Assembly: GCA_002299675.1 (NCBI GenBank)
Contig: DBOW01000070.1
Span: 1 to 14,405, forward strand
Source of the DNA: Solobacterium sp. UBA636
GTDB lineage: Bacteria; Bacillota_I; Bacilli_A; Erysipelotrichales; Erysipelotrichaceae
Length of the DNA: 14,405 nt
Direction: 5' to 3'
Part shown: positions 1-6,393 of the stretch, one piece after another
Position numbering within the stretch: the first letter of the stretch is position 1
How the letters are laid out: each line of letters starts with the position of its first letter
Translations under genes and position numbers: made by a program
The notes under the pieces: model-generated
Told to the model about the DNA's origin: nothing
Databases searched by the model: none
Seen by the model: only the letters and a program-made list of their open reading frames with translations

Positions 1-123
1 AAATGCAGGGGTTCCTTTCATAATCATATAGACTGTTATAAAGATTATCGCAAGTATAGTGATGGATGCACAGATCATACAGATTATATGGGCTGCATTT
101 TCACCCACTTTATACTTTTTCAT
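1..123 (-). CDS. pstC: Phosphate ABC transporter permease PstC, N-terminal fragment
   Basis: This is the first 41 codons of a gene that runs off the left edge. Translation from the ATG at 123 gives a short basic stretch (MKKYKVGENAAH) followed by a long hydrophobic helix (about residues 12-36), as in the first membrane segment of PstC, one of two permeases of the high-affinity phosphate importer PstSCAB. It starts 6 bp after the pstS stop codon with no clear Shine-Dalgarno sequence, so translation is probably coupled to pstS. The identity rests mainly on its position directly after pstS, because the visible fragment is too short to show the conserved permease loop. Confidence 0.75.
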   Translation of the reverse strand, partial: MKKYKVGENAAHIICMICASITILAIIFITVYMIMKGTPAF

Positions 124-129
124 AACTCA

Positions 130-996
130 TTAGTCTGGCAGAATAAGACCAACTGACTTGATAACTTCCTGACCTTTGGCAGATTTAATATAATCGAACC
201 AGGTCTGGACAATTTCATTCTGAGCAGAAATTTCACCATTAGTAGCCATTACAAATGGTCTTGAAAGAAGATATGAACCAGCCTTGATATTAGCTTCAGT
301 AGCTTCAACTCCATCAAGCTTTAATGCCTTAACTGTATCATCTACAACATCCAGTGAAACATAACCGATTGTTCCTTCCGTTGAGGCAACCTTGGCCTTT
401 ACACCGCCAGTAGAATCAAGCTCACCAGCATATACACAGCTGTCTACAATTCCTAACAGTTCCTCAAAGGCACCTCTTGTACCAGACCCAGCTTCTCTTC
501 CAAGCACGACAATATTTTCATCCTTGCCGCCAAGTTCCTTCCAGTTCTTGATTTCACCAGTATAAATCTTGATTAAATCTTCCTTAGTAAGATTTTCAAC
601 TTCATTAGAGTTATTAGTAATTACAGCGATACCATCAATCGCAATAACGTTTTCTACAACACCCTTTTCCTTTTCAGTGTCCTTTAAAGCTCTTGAAGAG
701 TTACCGATATCAACCATCTTGTTAGTAACAGATTCAATACCGGCGCCAGAACCGGTATATTCAACAGTAACTGTTACATCTGGATATTCTTCCATGAATG
801 TTTCAGCCAGGGCTTCACATACCTTTTCCATTGAAGTAGATCCACTTAATGAAAGCTTGCCGCTTAATGTTTCAGCTGGAGTTTCAGCTTCATTGTTTGC
901 ATCATTTGTGTTTTCTTCATTTGCGGTGCTGTTTGAGCATGCGCTTAGTCCTAAAACCATTAATACAGTTAATAGAACAGTTAATAATTTTTTCAT
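130..996 (-). CDS. pstS: Phosphate ABC transporter substrate-binding lipoprotein PstS
   Basis: This 288-residue protein has a lipoprotein signal peptide with lipobox LSAC (lipidated Cys20), then a low-complexity Asn/Glu/Thr linker (about 21-45) and a PBP-type phosphate-binding fold. Phosphate-contact motifs typical of PstS are visible: SGSTSMEK (51-58), GSGAG (82-86), IGNSSRALKD (about 97-106) and EAGSGTRG (168-175). It should bind inorganic phosphate outside the membrane and hand it to PstCA. Length fits the short Gram-positive PstS class. The start is supported by an AAGGAGA site 4 nt upstream of the ATG. It heads the pst operon with pstC following closely. Possible Pho-box repeats precede it, and the gene before it ends in a terminator. 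Confidence 0.95.
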   Translation of the reverse strand: MKKLLTVLLTVLMVLGLSACSNSTANEENTNDANNEAETPAETLSGKLSLSGSTSMEKVCEALAETFMEEYPDVTVTVEYTGSGAGIESVTNKMVDIGNSSRALKDTEKEKGVVENVIAIDGIAVITNNSNEVENLTKEDLIKIYTGEIKNWKELGGKDENIVVLGREAGSGTRGAFEELLGIVDSCVYAGELDSTGGVKAKVASTEGTIGYVSLDVVDDTVKALKLDGVEATEANIKAGSYLLSRPFVMATNGEISAQNEIVQTWFDYIKSAKGQEVIKSVGLILPD

Positions 997-1030
997 AATT
1001 CTCCTTAAACCTCCTGGTTTATGATTCTAA

Positions 1031-1083
1031 TTTATAGTCAGAAAGTAAAAACAGAATTATTTAATATGTAATATTTAAGTAAA
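1031..1083 (-). promoter_or_regulatory. Candidate pstS promoter with Pho-box-like direct repeats
   Basis: On the minus strand, four hexamers follow with 5-bp gaps (11-bp period): TTTACT (1083-1078), ATTACA (1072-1067), AATAAT (1061-1056) and TTTTAC (1050-1045). A -10-like TATAAA follows at 1036-1031 with no good -35. Direct TT(A/T/C)ACA-like repeats every 11 bp upstream of a -10 are the known layout of Gram-positive PhoP boxes. The repeats are degenerate, and AATAAT is a poor match. Confidence 0.45.
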
Positions 1084-1109
1084 AAGAAAAAGCTTAATGT
1101 CAAGCTCTT
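1082..1109 (-). terminator. Intrinsic terminator after the exporter genes
   Basis: On the minus strand AAGAGCTT (1109-1102) pairs with AAGCTTTT (1095-1088), an 8-bp stem with one G·U pair and a 6-nt loop, followed by a broken T run. It overlaps the stop codon of the short exporter subunit and would separate it from pstS. Confidence 0.55.
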
Positions 1110-1519
1110 CTCTTAATCGTTCTAAATAAACCGGAAACCACCACCATGCCAATTACCAGTGCACTGGCCTGGAAAATGGTGGTTAAGCCATAATTTAAAG
1201 CTAATTCAAGATTTCCATCTATGATTTCAACCATCATCAGGTATATCTTTCCACCTGGCACAAAAGGAATTAAAGCACAGATAGAAAACATTGTTGATGG
1301 GCATTTCAGCTTTCTGGCCATTATTTCCGCCATTAAAGACAGAATTATCGAACTAAAGAAAAGCGCAGCAGTTTCGCTTAAATTCATATTCAGACACAGA
1401 TGATAAACAATACCGCCAATACCACCAGTGAGTCCAGCATAAAAAGCCTTATCCCTTGGAATATTAAATATCAGCGCAAACCCAAATGAAGCCAGAAAAC
1501 AGGCTATAAACATCTTCAT
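1100..1519 (-). CDS. ThrE-type exporter, short subunit (DUF3815 / YjjB-like)
   Basis: This 139-residue membrane protein has about four hydrophobic helices (roughly 2-18, 26-46, 50-66 and 112-131). The segment STMFSICALIPFVPGGKIYL resembles the C-terminal half of ThrE, the threonine/serine exporter; the PxVPGG element is typical. In many Bacillota ThrE is split into two proteins like this, and in E. coli the homologous YjjP/YjjB pair has been linked to succinate export, so the substrate is open. Its ATG overlaps the TGA of the long-subunit gene (ATGA, 1516-1519), so the two are very likely co-translated and act as one complex. Confidence 0.85.
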   Translation of the reverse strand: MKMFIACFLASFGFALIFNIPRDKAFYAGLTGGIGGIVYHLCLNMNLSETAALFFSSIILSLMAEIMARKLKCPSTMFSICALIPFVPGGKIYLMMVEIIDGNLELALNYGLTTIFQASALVIGMVVVSGLFRTIKRRA

Positions 1520-2280
1520 ATAATATACCCCGAAATCATTAAGCCGATAAGTGAACCAAGCGCAATCGCAATTGCCACAACCAGAGCCTCCGTCATTCTT
1601 GAAAGAGAAGAAAGTGCATCGCCATTAACCGAGTCCCTGATGGCATTGGTAATTGATAAACCCGGTACCAGCAGCATTATTGCCGACATCGAGACAATAT
1701 TGCGGTCAAAGACAAAAAACATACTTAACACATAAGAAAGAACAGTAAGTATCAGACCACCAATCACATTTCTTATAAAAGAAGAAAGATTTATTCTCTC
1801 CATCATTACCATAATTGCTTTGGTCAAAACACCAGTAAAAGAAGCCAGAAGACATTCCCTGATTCCACCGCCAAAAAATATGCCAAAACCAAAGGAACAG
1901 ATTAAAGCTCCCAAATAAATAACCACATCCCCATATCCCTTATCTTTCTCAATAACATCCAGTTTTGAATTAAACTCTTCTATTGATAAAACATTCTTCT
2001 GTATCTCTCTGCTTAAAGAATTAACCATATCTATCTTATTCAGATTAACCGAACCGGCACTTACTCTTTTAATGTTGTGATAAAGCTCACTGTCATCTTC
2101 CATTGAAAAAGAAATAATCAGAATGGTAGGGGTAGCATATGAATCAACTGTTTTTGCCCCATAGGCAAAACACAGTCTCTCCATAGTATCCTCAACCCTT
2201 GATATTTCAGCACCATTTTTAACCAGTATCACGCCAGCTCTGGTAATAGCTTTGGCCAGACGGTTATAGTTTATTTCCAT
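1516..2280 (-). CDS. ThrE-type exporter, long subunit (DUF1212 / YjjP-like)
   Basis: This 254-residue protein has a soluble N-terminal domain carrying the family signature GAEISRVEDTMERL (about residues 23-36), then five hydrophobic helices and the conserved segment PGLSITNAIRDSVNGD, both characteristic of the N-terminal half of ThrE. The predicted role is export of threonine/serine or a small organic acid together with the short subunit. The ATG at 2280 puts the signature at the usual distance from the N terminus, so the start looks right. There is no Shine-Dalgarno sequence before it; instead an extended -10 (TGATATAAT) ends 6 nt upstream, compatible with a leaderless message. A TetR-family gene diverges from it. 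Confidence 0.87.
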   Translation of the reverse strand: MEINYNRLAKAITRAGVILVKNGAEISRVEDTMERLCFAYGAKTVDSYATPTILIISFSMEDDSELYHNIKRVSAGSVNLNKIDMVNSLSREIQKNVLSIEEFNSKLDVIEKDKGYGDVVIYLGALICSFGFGIFFGGGIRECLLASFTGVLTKAIMVMMERINLSSFIRNVIGGLILTVLSYVLSMFFVFDRNIVSMSAIMLLVPGLSITNAIRDSVNGDALSSLSRMTEALVVAIAIALGSLIGLMISGYII

Positions 2281-2286
2281 GATTTG

Positions 2287-2295
2287 ATTATATCA
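2287..2295 (-). promoter_or_regulatory. Extended -10 element just before the exporter start codon
   Basis: Minus-strand TGATATAAT (2295-2287) is followed by 6 nt and then the ATG, so transcription would begin on or next to the start codon. There is no good -35 at 17 bp. A rival promoter further upstream has a perfect -35 TTGACA (2382-2377) and TATTAT 15 bp later, which would give an mRNA leader of about 65 nt. Confidence 0.4.
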
Positions 2296-2409
2296 GTAAA
2301 AAATATTCAGCACTTCTTTAATATCATAAAACCAGATACCATTGAAGTATCAGAAATAATAAGCTGTGATTTAATCTGTCAAAGTATTTAGACTCCTTTT
2401 ATATCTGCT

Positions 2410-2437
2410 TTGACAATCTATTTTATTCATATATAAT
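2410..2437 (+). promoter_or_regulatory. Consensus promoter of the TetR-family gene
   Basis: TTGACA (2410-2415), a 16-bp spacer and TATAAT (2432-2437) form a perfect-hexamer sigma-A-type promoter about 100 bp upstream of the ATG at 2541. Confidence 0.8.
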
Positions 2438-2447
2438 ATTAGACATA

Positions 2448-2463
2448 TGTTGAATATACAACA
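2448..2463 (+). promoter_or_regulatory. Palindrome over the transcription start, candidate TetR operator
   Basis: TGTTGAATATACAACA equals its reverse complement at 14 of 16 positions and begins 10 bp after the -10 of the regulator's own promoter. Its size and position suit autorepression by a TetR-family dimer. No second copy was found near the divergent exporter start. Confidence 0.5.
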
Positions 2464-2540
2464 GTCAGATGTTTTTAAATATTTGTGAATAACACAAAAC
2501 AGGTTGTATTTATTAATTAATTAAACATAAGGAGCTGTTC

Positions 2541-3110
2541 ATGAAAAAAGAAAACCAGAGAGTAAAACTAACTAAAAAACTATTGAAACAGAGCCTGCTG
2601 GACATTATGGATAAAAAACCGGTTGGATCTATAAGCGTAATTGAACTGTGTGAAAAAGCTGAAATTAACCGCTCAACATTCTACAACCATTACGGCTGTC
2701 CCAATGATGTTCTTTATGACATTGAATGTGACTTTGTAGAAGATCTGGAACAGATATGGACCAAAAACAACGATAAAGAATATCCTATTGAAAAAAGAGT
2801 AGAAGATCTCTGTACCTATCTGCAGGATAATAAAAAACTGGCGAAGCTTCTGCTTAAAGAAAGCTACACCAGTGAATTCCCTAAATTATTATTTAAAGCA
2901 GCACATGTAAAAAATCTCTATGAAAACATGTTTTCTGAAATATCTGATGAACAGGGAAGAAAACTCTTAATAACCTTCTTCACCAGTGGTACCTACAACA
3001 TGTTAAGAGAATGGCTTAATTCACCAGACCCGCTTTCACCAGAAGAAATGGGCGAACTGGTAAAAACCATGTCTGCGAATGATTTCAAAAAATTCTTTAA
3101 GGGTCTTTAA
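2541..3110 (+). CDS. TetR/AcrR-family transcriptional regulator
   Basis: This 189-residue protein has an N-terminal TetR helix-turn-helix: residues about 31-51 read ISVIELCEKAEINRSTFYNHY, close to the family pattern with the STFYxHY recognition helix. The C-terminal part is helical and resembles the ligand/dimer domain common in Clostridia/Erysipelotrichia TetR proteins, but its ligand cannot be read. The start has a good AAGGAG site 8 nt upstream. It diverges from the ThrE-type exporter, so that operon is the obvious target besides itself; this is inference from position. The gene is transcribed against the replication direction and its stop overlaps the convergent gene by 4 bp. Confidence 0.9.
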   Translation: MKKENQRVKLTKKLLKQSLLDIMDKKPVGSISVIELCEKAEINRSTFYNHYGCPNDVLYDIECDFVEDLEQIWTKNNDKEYPIEKRVEDLCTYLQDNKKLAKLLLKESYTSEFPKLLFKAAHVKNLYENMFSEISDEQGRKLLITFFTSGTYNMLREWLNSPDPLSPEEMGELVKTMSANDFKKFFKGL

Positions 3111-3139
3111 TGTCTTACCATTAAAGACTTTATTTTTTT
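3103..3139 (+). terminator. Terminator of the TetR gene, embedded in the convergent coding sequence
   Basis: GTCTTTAATG (3103-3112) and CATTAAAGAC (3119-3128) form a perfect 10-bp stem with a 6-nt loop, followed by TTTA and seven T. The left arm contains both the TetR stop codon and the stop codon of the opposite gene, and the rest lies inside the opposite gene's last codons. Confidence 0.8.
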
Positions 3140-4006
3140 AAGACAGAAGTTATGAAGTTCTTCAGAATCCTTTATTCCTTCACTGTTTCCTTCATACATT
3201 GAATTTATATAGGTTTCACTTATTTTTTCAAAAGCTTCCCTCATATTGTGATTCTGTAAAAGACTGGTGTAAACATCATTTAATTCATCATCATAGAAAA
3301 TATCATAGGCAATCTGACATTCCATCATATGATAAACAGTATCCTTGATTTCTTCAGGATCTATATCATCATAATCATCTTCATAGTCATCGTCATCGTC
3401 ATAGTCTTCATCAAAATATTCACTTCCACCATACATCTGCTCAACCATAACATCGATTTCTTCTTCCATATAAACCATTTCATCAAAATCCAGCGGTTTA
3501 AAGAAATCACCAAGCTTTTCAAATTCTTCCATGTTCATTGGTGCGTGTATATCATCTTCCTCAAGTGGATTTTCAAGATCTGCTTCATTATCCAGAATAC
3601 TCCATAAAGTACCATGATCATTTTCAAATATACCCTGACCTGTTCCTTCAATAACTTTTGCGATGATGCCAGAGTCCTCATCTTCATTATCATAGTACTT
3701 TTTCTTCAGTACAGTACAGTCAAATTCATATCCTTCACCAGTATCATATTCATAAACAAATTTATCACCAAGATCAGAAAGATAATTTAAACTCATTGGT
3801 TCATCATCATATTCTTCACAATACATATCTGGCCAGTATGTAGCAGCTTTATTTCTGAATAAGAACATATGTTCAAACCAGCATCTGATACTCTTTCCGA
3901 TTATTACACCCAGCTGATACAGGCTTGGATCTCCAGCTACCGCTATAACACGGTAAAATAGTTTGGGATTATCTTTGCTTGCAACTTTTATTTTTGTATA
4001 TTCCAT
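3107..4006 (-). CDS. pRiA4b ORF-3-like acidic protein
   Basis: This 299-residue soluble protein is very rich in Asp and Glu. Residues 1 to about 135 resemble the pRiA4b ORF-3-like (IS1096 TnpR-passenger-like) fold: an N-terminal strand with FYRVIAVAGDPSLYQLGVIIGKSI, a later YEYDTGEGYEFD (about 85-96) matching the family's YxYDxGDxWxH-like segment, and an EGTGQGIFENDHG stretch (about 120-132) where the family has its glycine-rich acidic loop. A nearly pure acidic tract lies at about 196-219. Function of the family is unknown despite the transposon-derived name, and no transposase is nearby. The start has a GGCGGA ribosome site. It diverges from an XRE regulator with overlapping promoters. Confidence 0.65.
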   Translation of the reverse strand: MEYTKIKVASKDNPKLFYRVIAVAGDPSLYQLGVIIGKSIRCWFEHMFLFRNKAATYWPDMYCEEYDDEPMSLNYLSDLGDKFVYEYDTGEGYEFDCTVLKKKYYDNEDEDSGIIAKVIEGTGQGIFENDHGTLWSILDNEADLENPLEEDDIHAPMNMEEFEKLGDFFKPLDFDEMVYMEEEIDVMVEQMYGGSEYFDEDYDDDDDYEDDYDDIDPEEIKDTVYHMMECQIAYDIFYDDELNDVYTSLLQNHNMREAFEKISETYINSMYEGNSEGIKDSEELHNFCLKKIKSLMVRH

Positions 4007-4021
4007 AAGTGTTCCGCCTTT

Positions 4022-4049
4022 TTGACTATTATACCTTGAAAACTATAAT
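4022..4049 (+). promoter_or_regulatory. XRE promoter overlapping a divergent -10 box
   Basis: Forward TTGACT (4022-4027), a 16-bp spacer and TATAAT (4044-4049) form a strong promoter for the XRE gene. Minus-strand TATAAT (4033-4028) lies inside the forward spacer, 21 bp before the ATG of the acidic-protein gene, so both polymerases could not bind at once. Confidence 0.7.
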
Positions 4050-4111
4050 TTAACTTAAAGTCGATATACAAAAATCAATCCAGGCATTAAACTAATAACA
4101 GGAGTACTATT

Positions 4112-4612
4112 ATGAATCAGGAAAAATTTGCCAGCTTTATTACACAAAGAAGAAAACAGTTAAACCTCACACAGAAAGATATAGCTGAAAAACTGCATGT
4201 AAGCATATCAGCCGTATCCAAATACGAAAGAGGCTTGAGCTATCCCGATATAACCCTGTTAGAACCCTTGAGCCAGATACTTGAAGTAACCATAGTTGAT
4301 TTGCTTAAAGGCGAAATATCTCATAATGATTTAAGCAGTCTGGAAGCCAGTGATCTTTTTTCAGAACTCATCAGTAAACAGAGACTGAAAGAATACCGCA
4401 GAAAAATACTTCTGTCGGATATTCTTTATATTATTCTTCTGTTTATAACTGCTGTTACAATCATTCTGCTGTTTGTAAACGGAATAATACCACTATCAAA
4501 ACTCTTTGAAGTTATTACAGCAGCCGCGCTGATATTCCTGGGCATACTGATGTTTAAAAACTATCGACACTCTATCTATGGTGCAAGATTCAAAGATCAC
4601 TTCAAAGACTGA
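4112..4612 (+). CDS. XRE-family regulator with two C-terminal membrane helices
   Basis: This 166-residue protein has an N-terminal Cro/C1-type helix-turn-helix (about residues 5-65; LTQKDIAEKLHVSISAVSKY at 19-38, then ERGLSYPD), a short charged linker, and two hydrophobic helices (about 100-121 and 130-148) ending in a basic tail. This is the layout of membrane-attached XRE regulators, which may sense the envelope while holding DNA near the membrane. The start has AGGAG 8 nt upstream. The gene runs against replication direction, diverges from the acidic pRiA4b-like gene with overlapping promoters, and its last 16 bp overlap the end of the LTA-synthase-like gene. Targets are not visible. Confidence 0.87.
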   Translation: MNQEKFASFITQRRKQLNLTQKDIAEKLHVSISAVSKYERGLSYPDITLLEPLSQILEVTIVDLLKGEISHNDLSSLEASDLFSELISKQRLKEYRRKILLSDILYIILLFITAVTIILLFVNGIIPLSKLFEVITAAALIFLGILMFKNYRHSIYGARFKDHFKD

Positions 4613-6318
4613 TTCTTTTTCATGTTTTTGAGTATTTCCTGGCAATAGAAATAAACATCCTGATGTTTAAGATACTCTTCGCCTGAGTCAATATATTCAT
4701 CATTGATAATTAAAGACCCATCCGAAAAATATACAGCACTGTCATTTTCAGAAAATATATCTTTTCCGGTATGATATTCCTTAATCTCAAAACCAAACAT
4801 ATTTGCCAGAGTTGGCAGAATATCGAACGTTGAACAGCACTTATTTATTTCCTTATGTTCTATATCTTTTGTATAAATAATAAATGGTGTTTTAAACTTT
4901 TTATAATCTGAAGGCATAAGTTCACTCTGTGCTTCAGCATTTAAACCGTAAGGATAATGATCACCCACAATAACCAGAACATCATTTTCATTCAGATTAT
5001 TTATAAGCAGTCCAAGCGCATCATCATATTTCATTAAAGAAGCATAATAGTAAGCTAATTCATCATTCATCTCTGGATAACTCTCTTTAATTTTCAGATA
5101 ATTGTCATTAAGCTGTGCTCTACTTCGATCATATGGAAGATGACCACTGGCAGTGATTATCAGACTATAATATTTATCACTGTTTCTGTTATTTAAATAG
5201 GCTTCTATAAGTTTATAATCATCTGTCCAGTATTCTTCTTCATATTTAATTTTTTCATCTATAAACAGACTTTCAAGACCATAATAATTATCAAAACCTA
5301 AAGCTTTATGAAAATTATTCCGATTATAATAATTCTCAAAATATGAATGATATGAATTTACACTGTAGCCTTTATTCTTAAATAATAATGGCAGAGTTTC
5401 TCTAAAATCATTGTCACCATATTCATAACAGGTAATACCATTATTAAGTGATGGAATTAAAGAAGACTGAATAATAAACTCACTGTCACTTGTATTGGCG
5501 GGATAAAGAGGGGCGTAAAAATTACTGAAAAATATTCCTTCATTTTTTAATCTGAACAGATTAGGTGTAATATTTTCATTTATAGCGTTCACACTCAGAC
5601 TCTCTGACTGCAGAATAATCAGATTTTTATCTTTAAATATATCTGTATATTCATTGTTTTCACTTAGCTCTCTGTTATTGTCTATCCAGTAATTTAATTC
5701 ATCTTTATTTAAAGCTTCATCGCTGGCTGTAAGTTCAATATCTTTTCTGATATAACTGCCAATACCGAATTTCTCAATAAATTCAGCTTTATTGCGCATA
5801 CTTAAATAATTGTACAGATCTTCCTTGCTCCACAGTTCCTGGGCAATAATACTGGCCGGATTCAATATATTTATAAGTATCATCAGACATATTCCCATTA
5901 AAACCGATGATCTGGAGATTCTTATATCGATAGAAAGATTATCCTTCCTGTTGTTGTTGATATATACAAGATAGACAGTTACCGGCAGCAGATACAGAAG
6001 AAGATCTGGTTTTAGCTTAGACAGAAGATTAATTTTTATTCCTGACAAATCCAGAGCATTTGCTATATTCATCAGCGAATAAAAAGAATTAAAGAATAGA
6101 TAATAAATATTCTGTGACAGACAGTACAGTGTAAATACAGACATAATAAAAATACTTATCTTCTTTGAATTCTTGAACAGATAAATAAGGGAACATATAC
6201 ACAATATAAATAGAACATCAATCAATAATGCGACAATATAAATATCTGAATTAATATTGGTTTTTAATATAATCAGATCTAATAATAGACATAAAGTCAG
6301 TACTAAAATATTTTTCAT
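4597..6318 (-). CDS. LTA-synthase-family sulfatase (membrane phosphoglycerol transferase-like)
   Basis: This 573-residue protein has about five N-terminal membrane helices (roughly 2-18, 26-48, 53-76, 104-121, 137-158), then an extracellular alkaline-phosphatase-superfamily domain from about 230. Key residues of the LtaS family are in place: Glu239 in LQSES, the catalytic Thr276 in ANTSDSEF, His393 in SGHLPY, and Asp453-His454 in VGDHYPYG. LtaS enzymes polymerise glycerol phosphate from phosphatidylglycerol into lipoteichoic acid; related paralogs act as primases or on other glycolipids, so the exact product is uncertain. There is no Shine-Dalgarno before the ATG. The C terminus overlaps the convergent XRE gene by 16 bp. 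Confidence 0.88.
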   Translation of the reverse strand: MKNILVLTLCLLLDLIILKTNINSDIYIVALLIDVLFILCICSLIYLFKNSKKISIFIMSVFTLYCLSQNIYYLFFNSFYSLMNIANALDLSGIKINLLSKLKPDLLLYLLPVTVYLVYINNNRKDNLSIDIRISRSSVLMGICLMILINILNPASIIAQELWSKEDLYNYLSMRNKAEFIEKFGIGSYIRKDIELTASDEALNKDELNYWIDNNRELSENNEYTDIFKDKNLIILQSESLSVNAINENITPNLFRLKNEGIFFSNFYAPLYPANTSDSEFIIQSSLIPSLNNGITCYEYGDNDFRETLPLLFKNKGYSVNSYHSYFENYYNRNNFHKALGFDNYYGLESLFIDEKIKYEEEYWTDDYKLIEAYLNNRNSDKYYSLIITASGHLPYDRSRAQLNDNYLKIKESYPEMNDELAYYYASLMKYDDALGLLINNLNENDVLVIVGDHYPYGLNAEAQSELMPSDYKKFKTPFIIYTKDIEHKEINKCCSTFDILPTLANMFGFEIKEYHTGKDIFSENDSAVYFSDGSLIINDEYIDSGEEYLKHQDVYFYCQEILKNMKKNQSLK

Positions 6319-6331
6319 GATTATAATTTAC

Positions 6332-6366
6332 AATATAAACTGTGGTTGCTGCACGCAACTGCAACC
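6332..6366 (-). promoter_or_regulatory. Inverted repeat and -10-like box before the sulfatase gene
   Basis: GGTTGC (6344-6349) and GCAACC (6361-6366) form a 6-bp inverted repeat with an 11-nt loop. On the minus strand, TATATT (6337-6332) follows directly, 13 nt before the ATG. There is no T run on either side, so an operator or leader hairpin is more likely than a terminator. If TATATT is the -10, the mRNA leader would be only about 6 nt. Confidence 0.3.
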
Positions 6367-6393
6367 AATTTAAAACAATTAGAAATTGATTAT

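Noticed and set aside
569..1024. Open frame of 151 codons on the plus strand opposite pstS
   Set aside because: It lies across a clear pstS gene with signal peptide and ribosome site; the frame resembles no family I know.
2335..2351. GATAC/GTATC inverted repeat as an operator
   Set aside because: Only five pairs with a 7-nt gap; expected by chance in AT-rich DNA.
3329..3607. Open frame of 92 codons on the plus strand
   Set aside because: It is the antisense of the acidic-protein gene; its run of Ile/Val/Phe simply mirrors Asp/Glu codons, and it has no ribosome site.
3107..4006. Insertion element inferred from the IS1096-passenger-like protein
   Set aside because: There is no transposase, no terminal inverted repeats and no target duplication around the gene.
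6344..6366. Inverted repeat as a terminator of the CPBP gene
   Set aside because: No T run follows on either strand; a regulatory site is more fitting.
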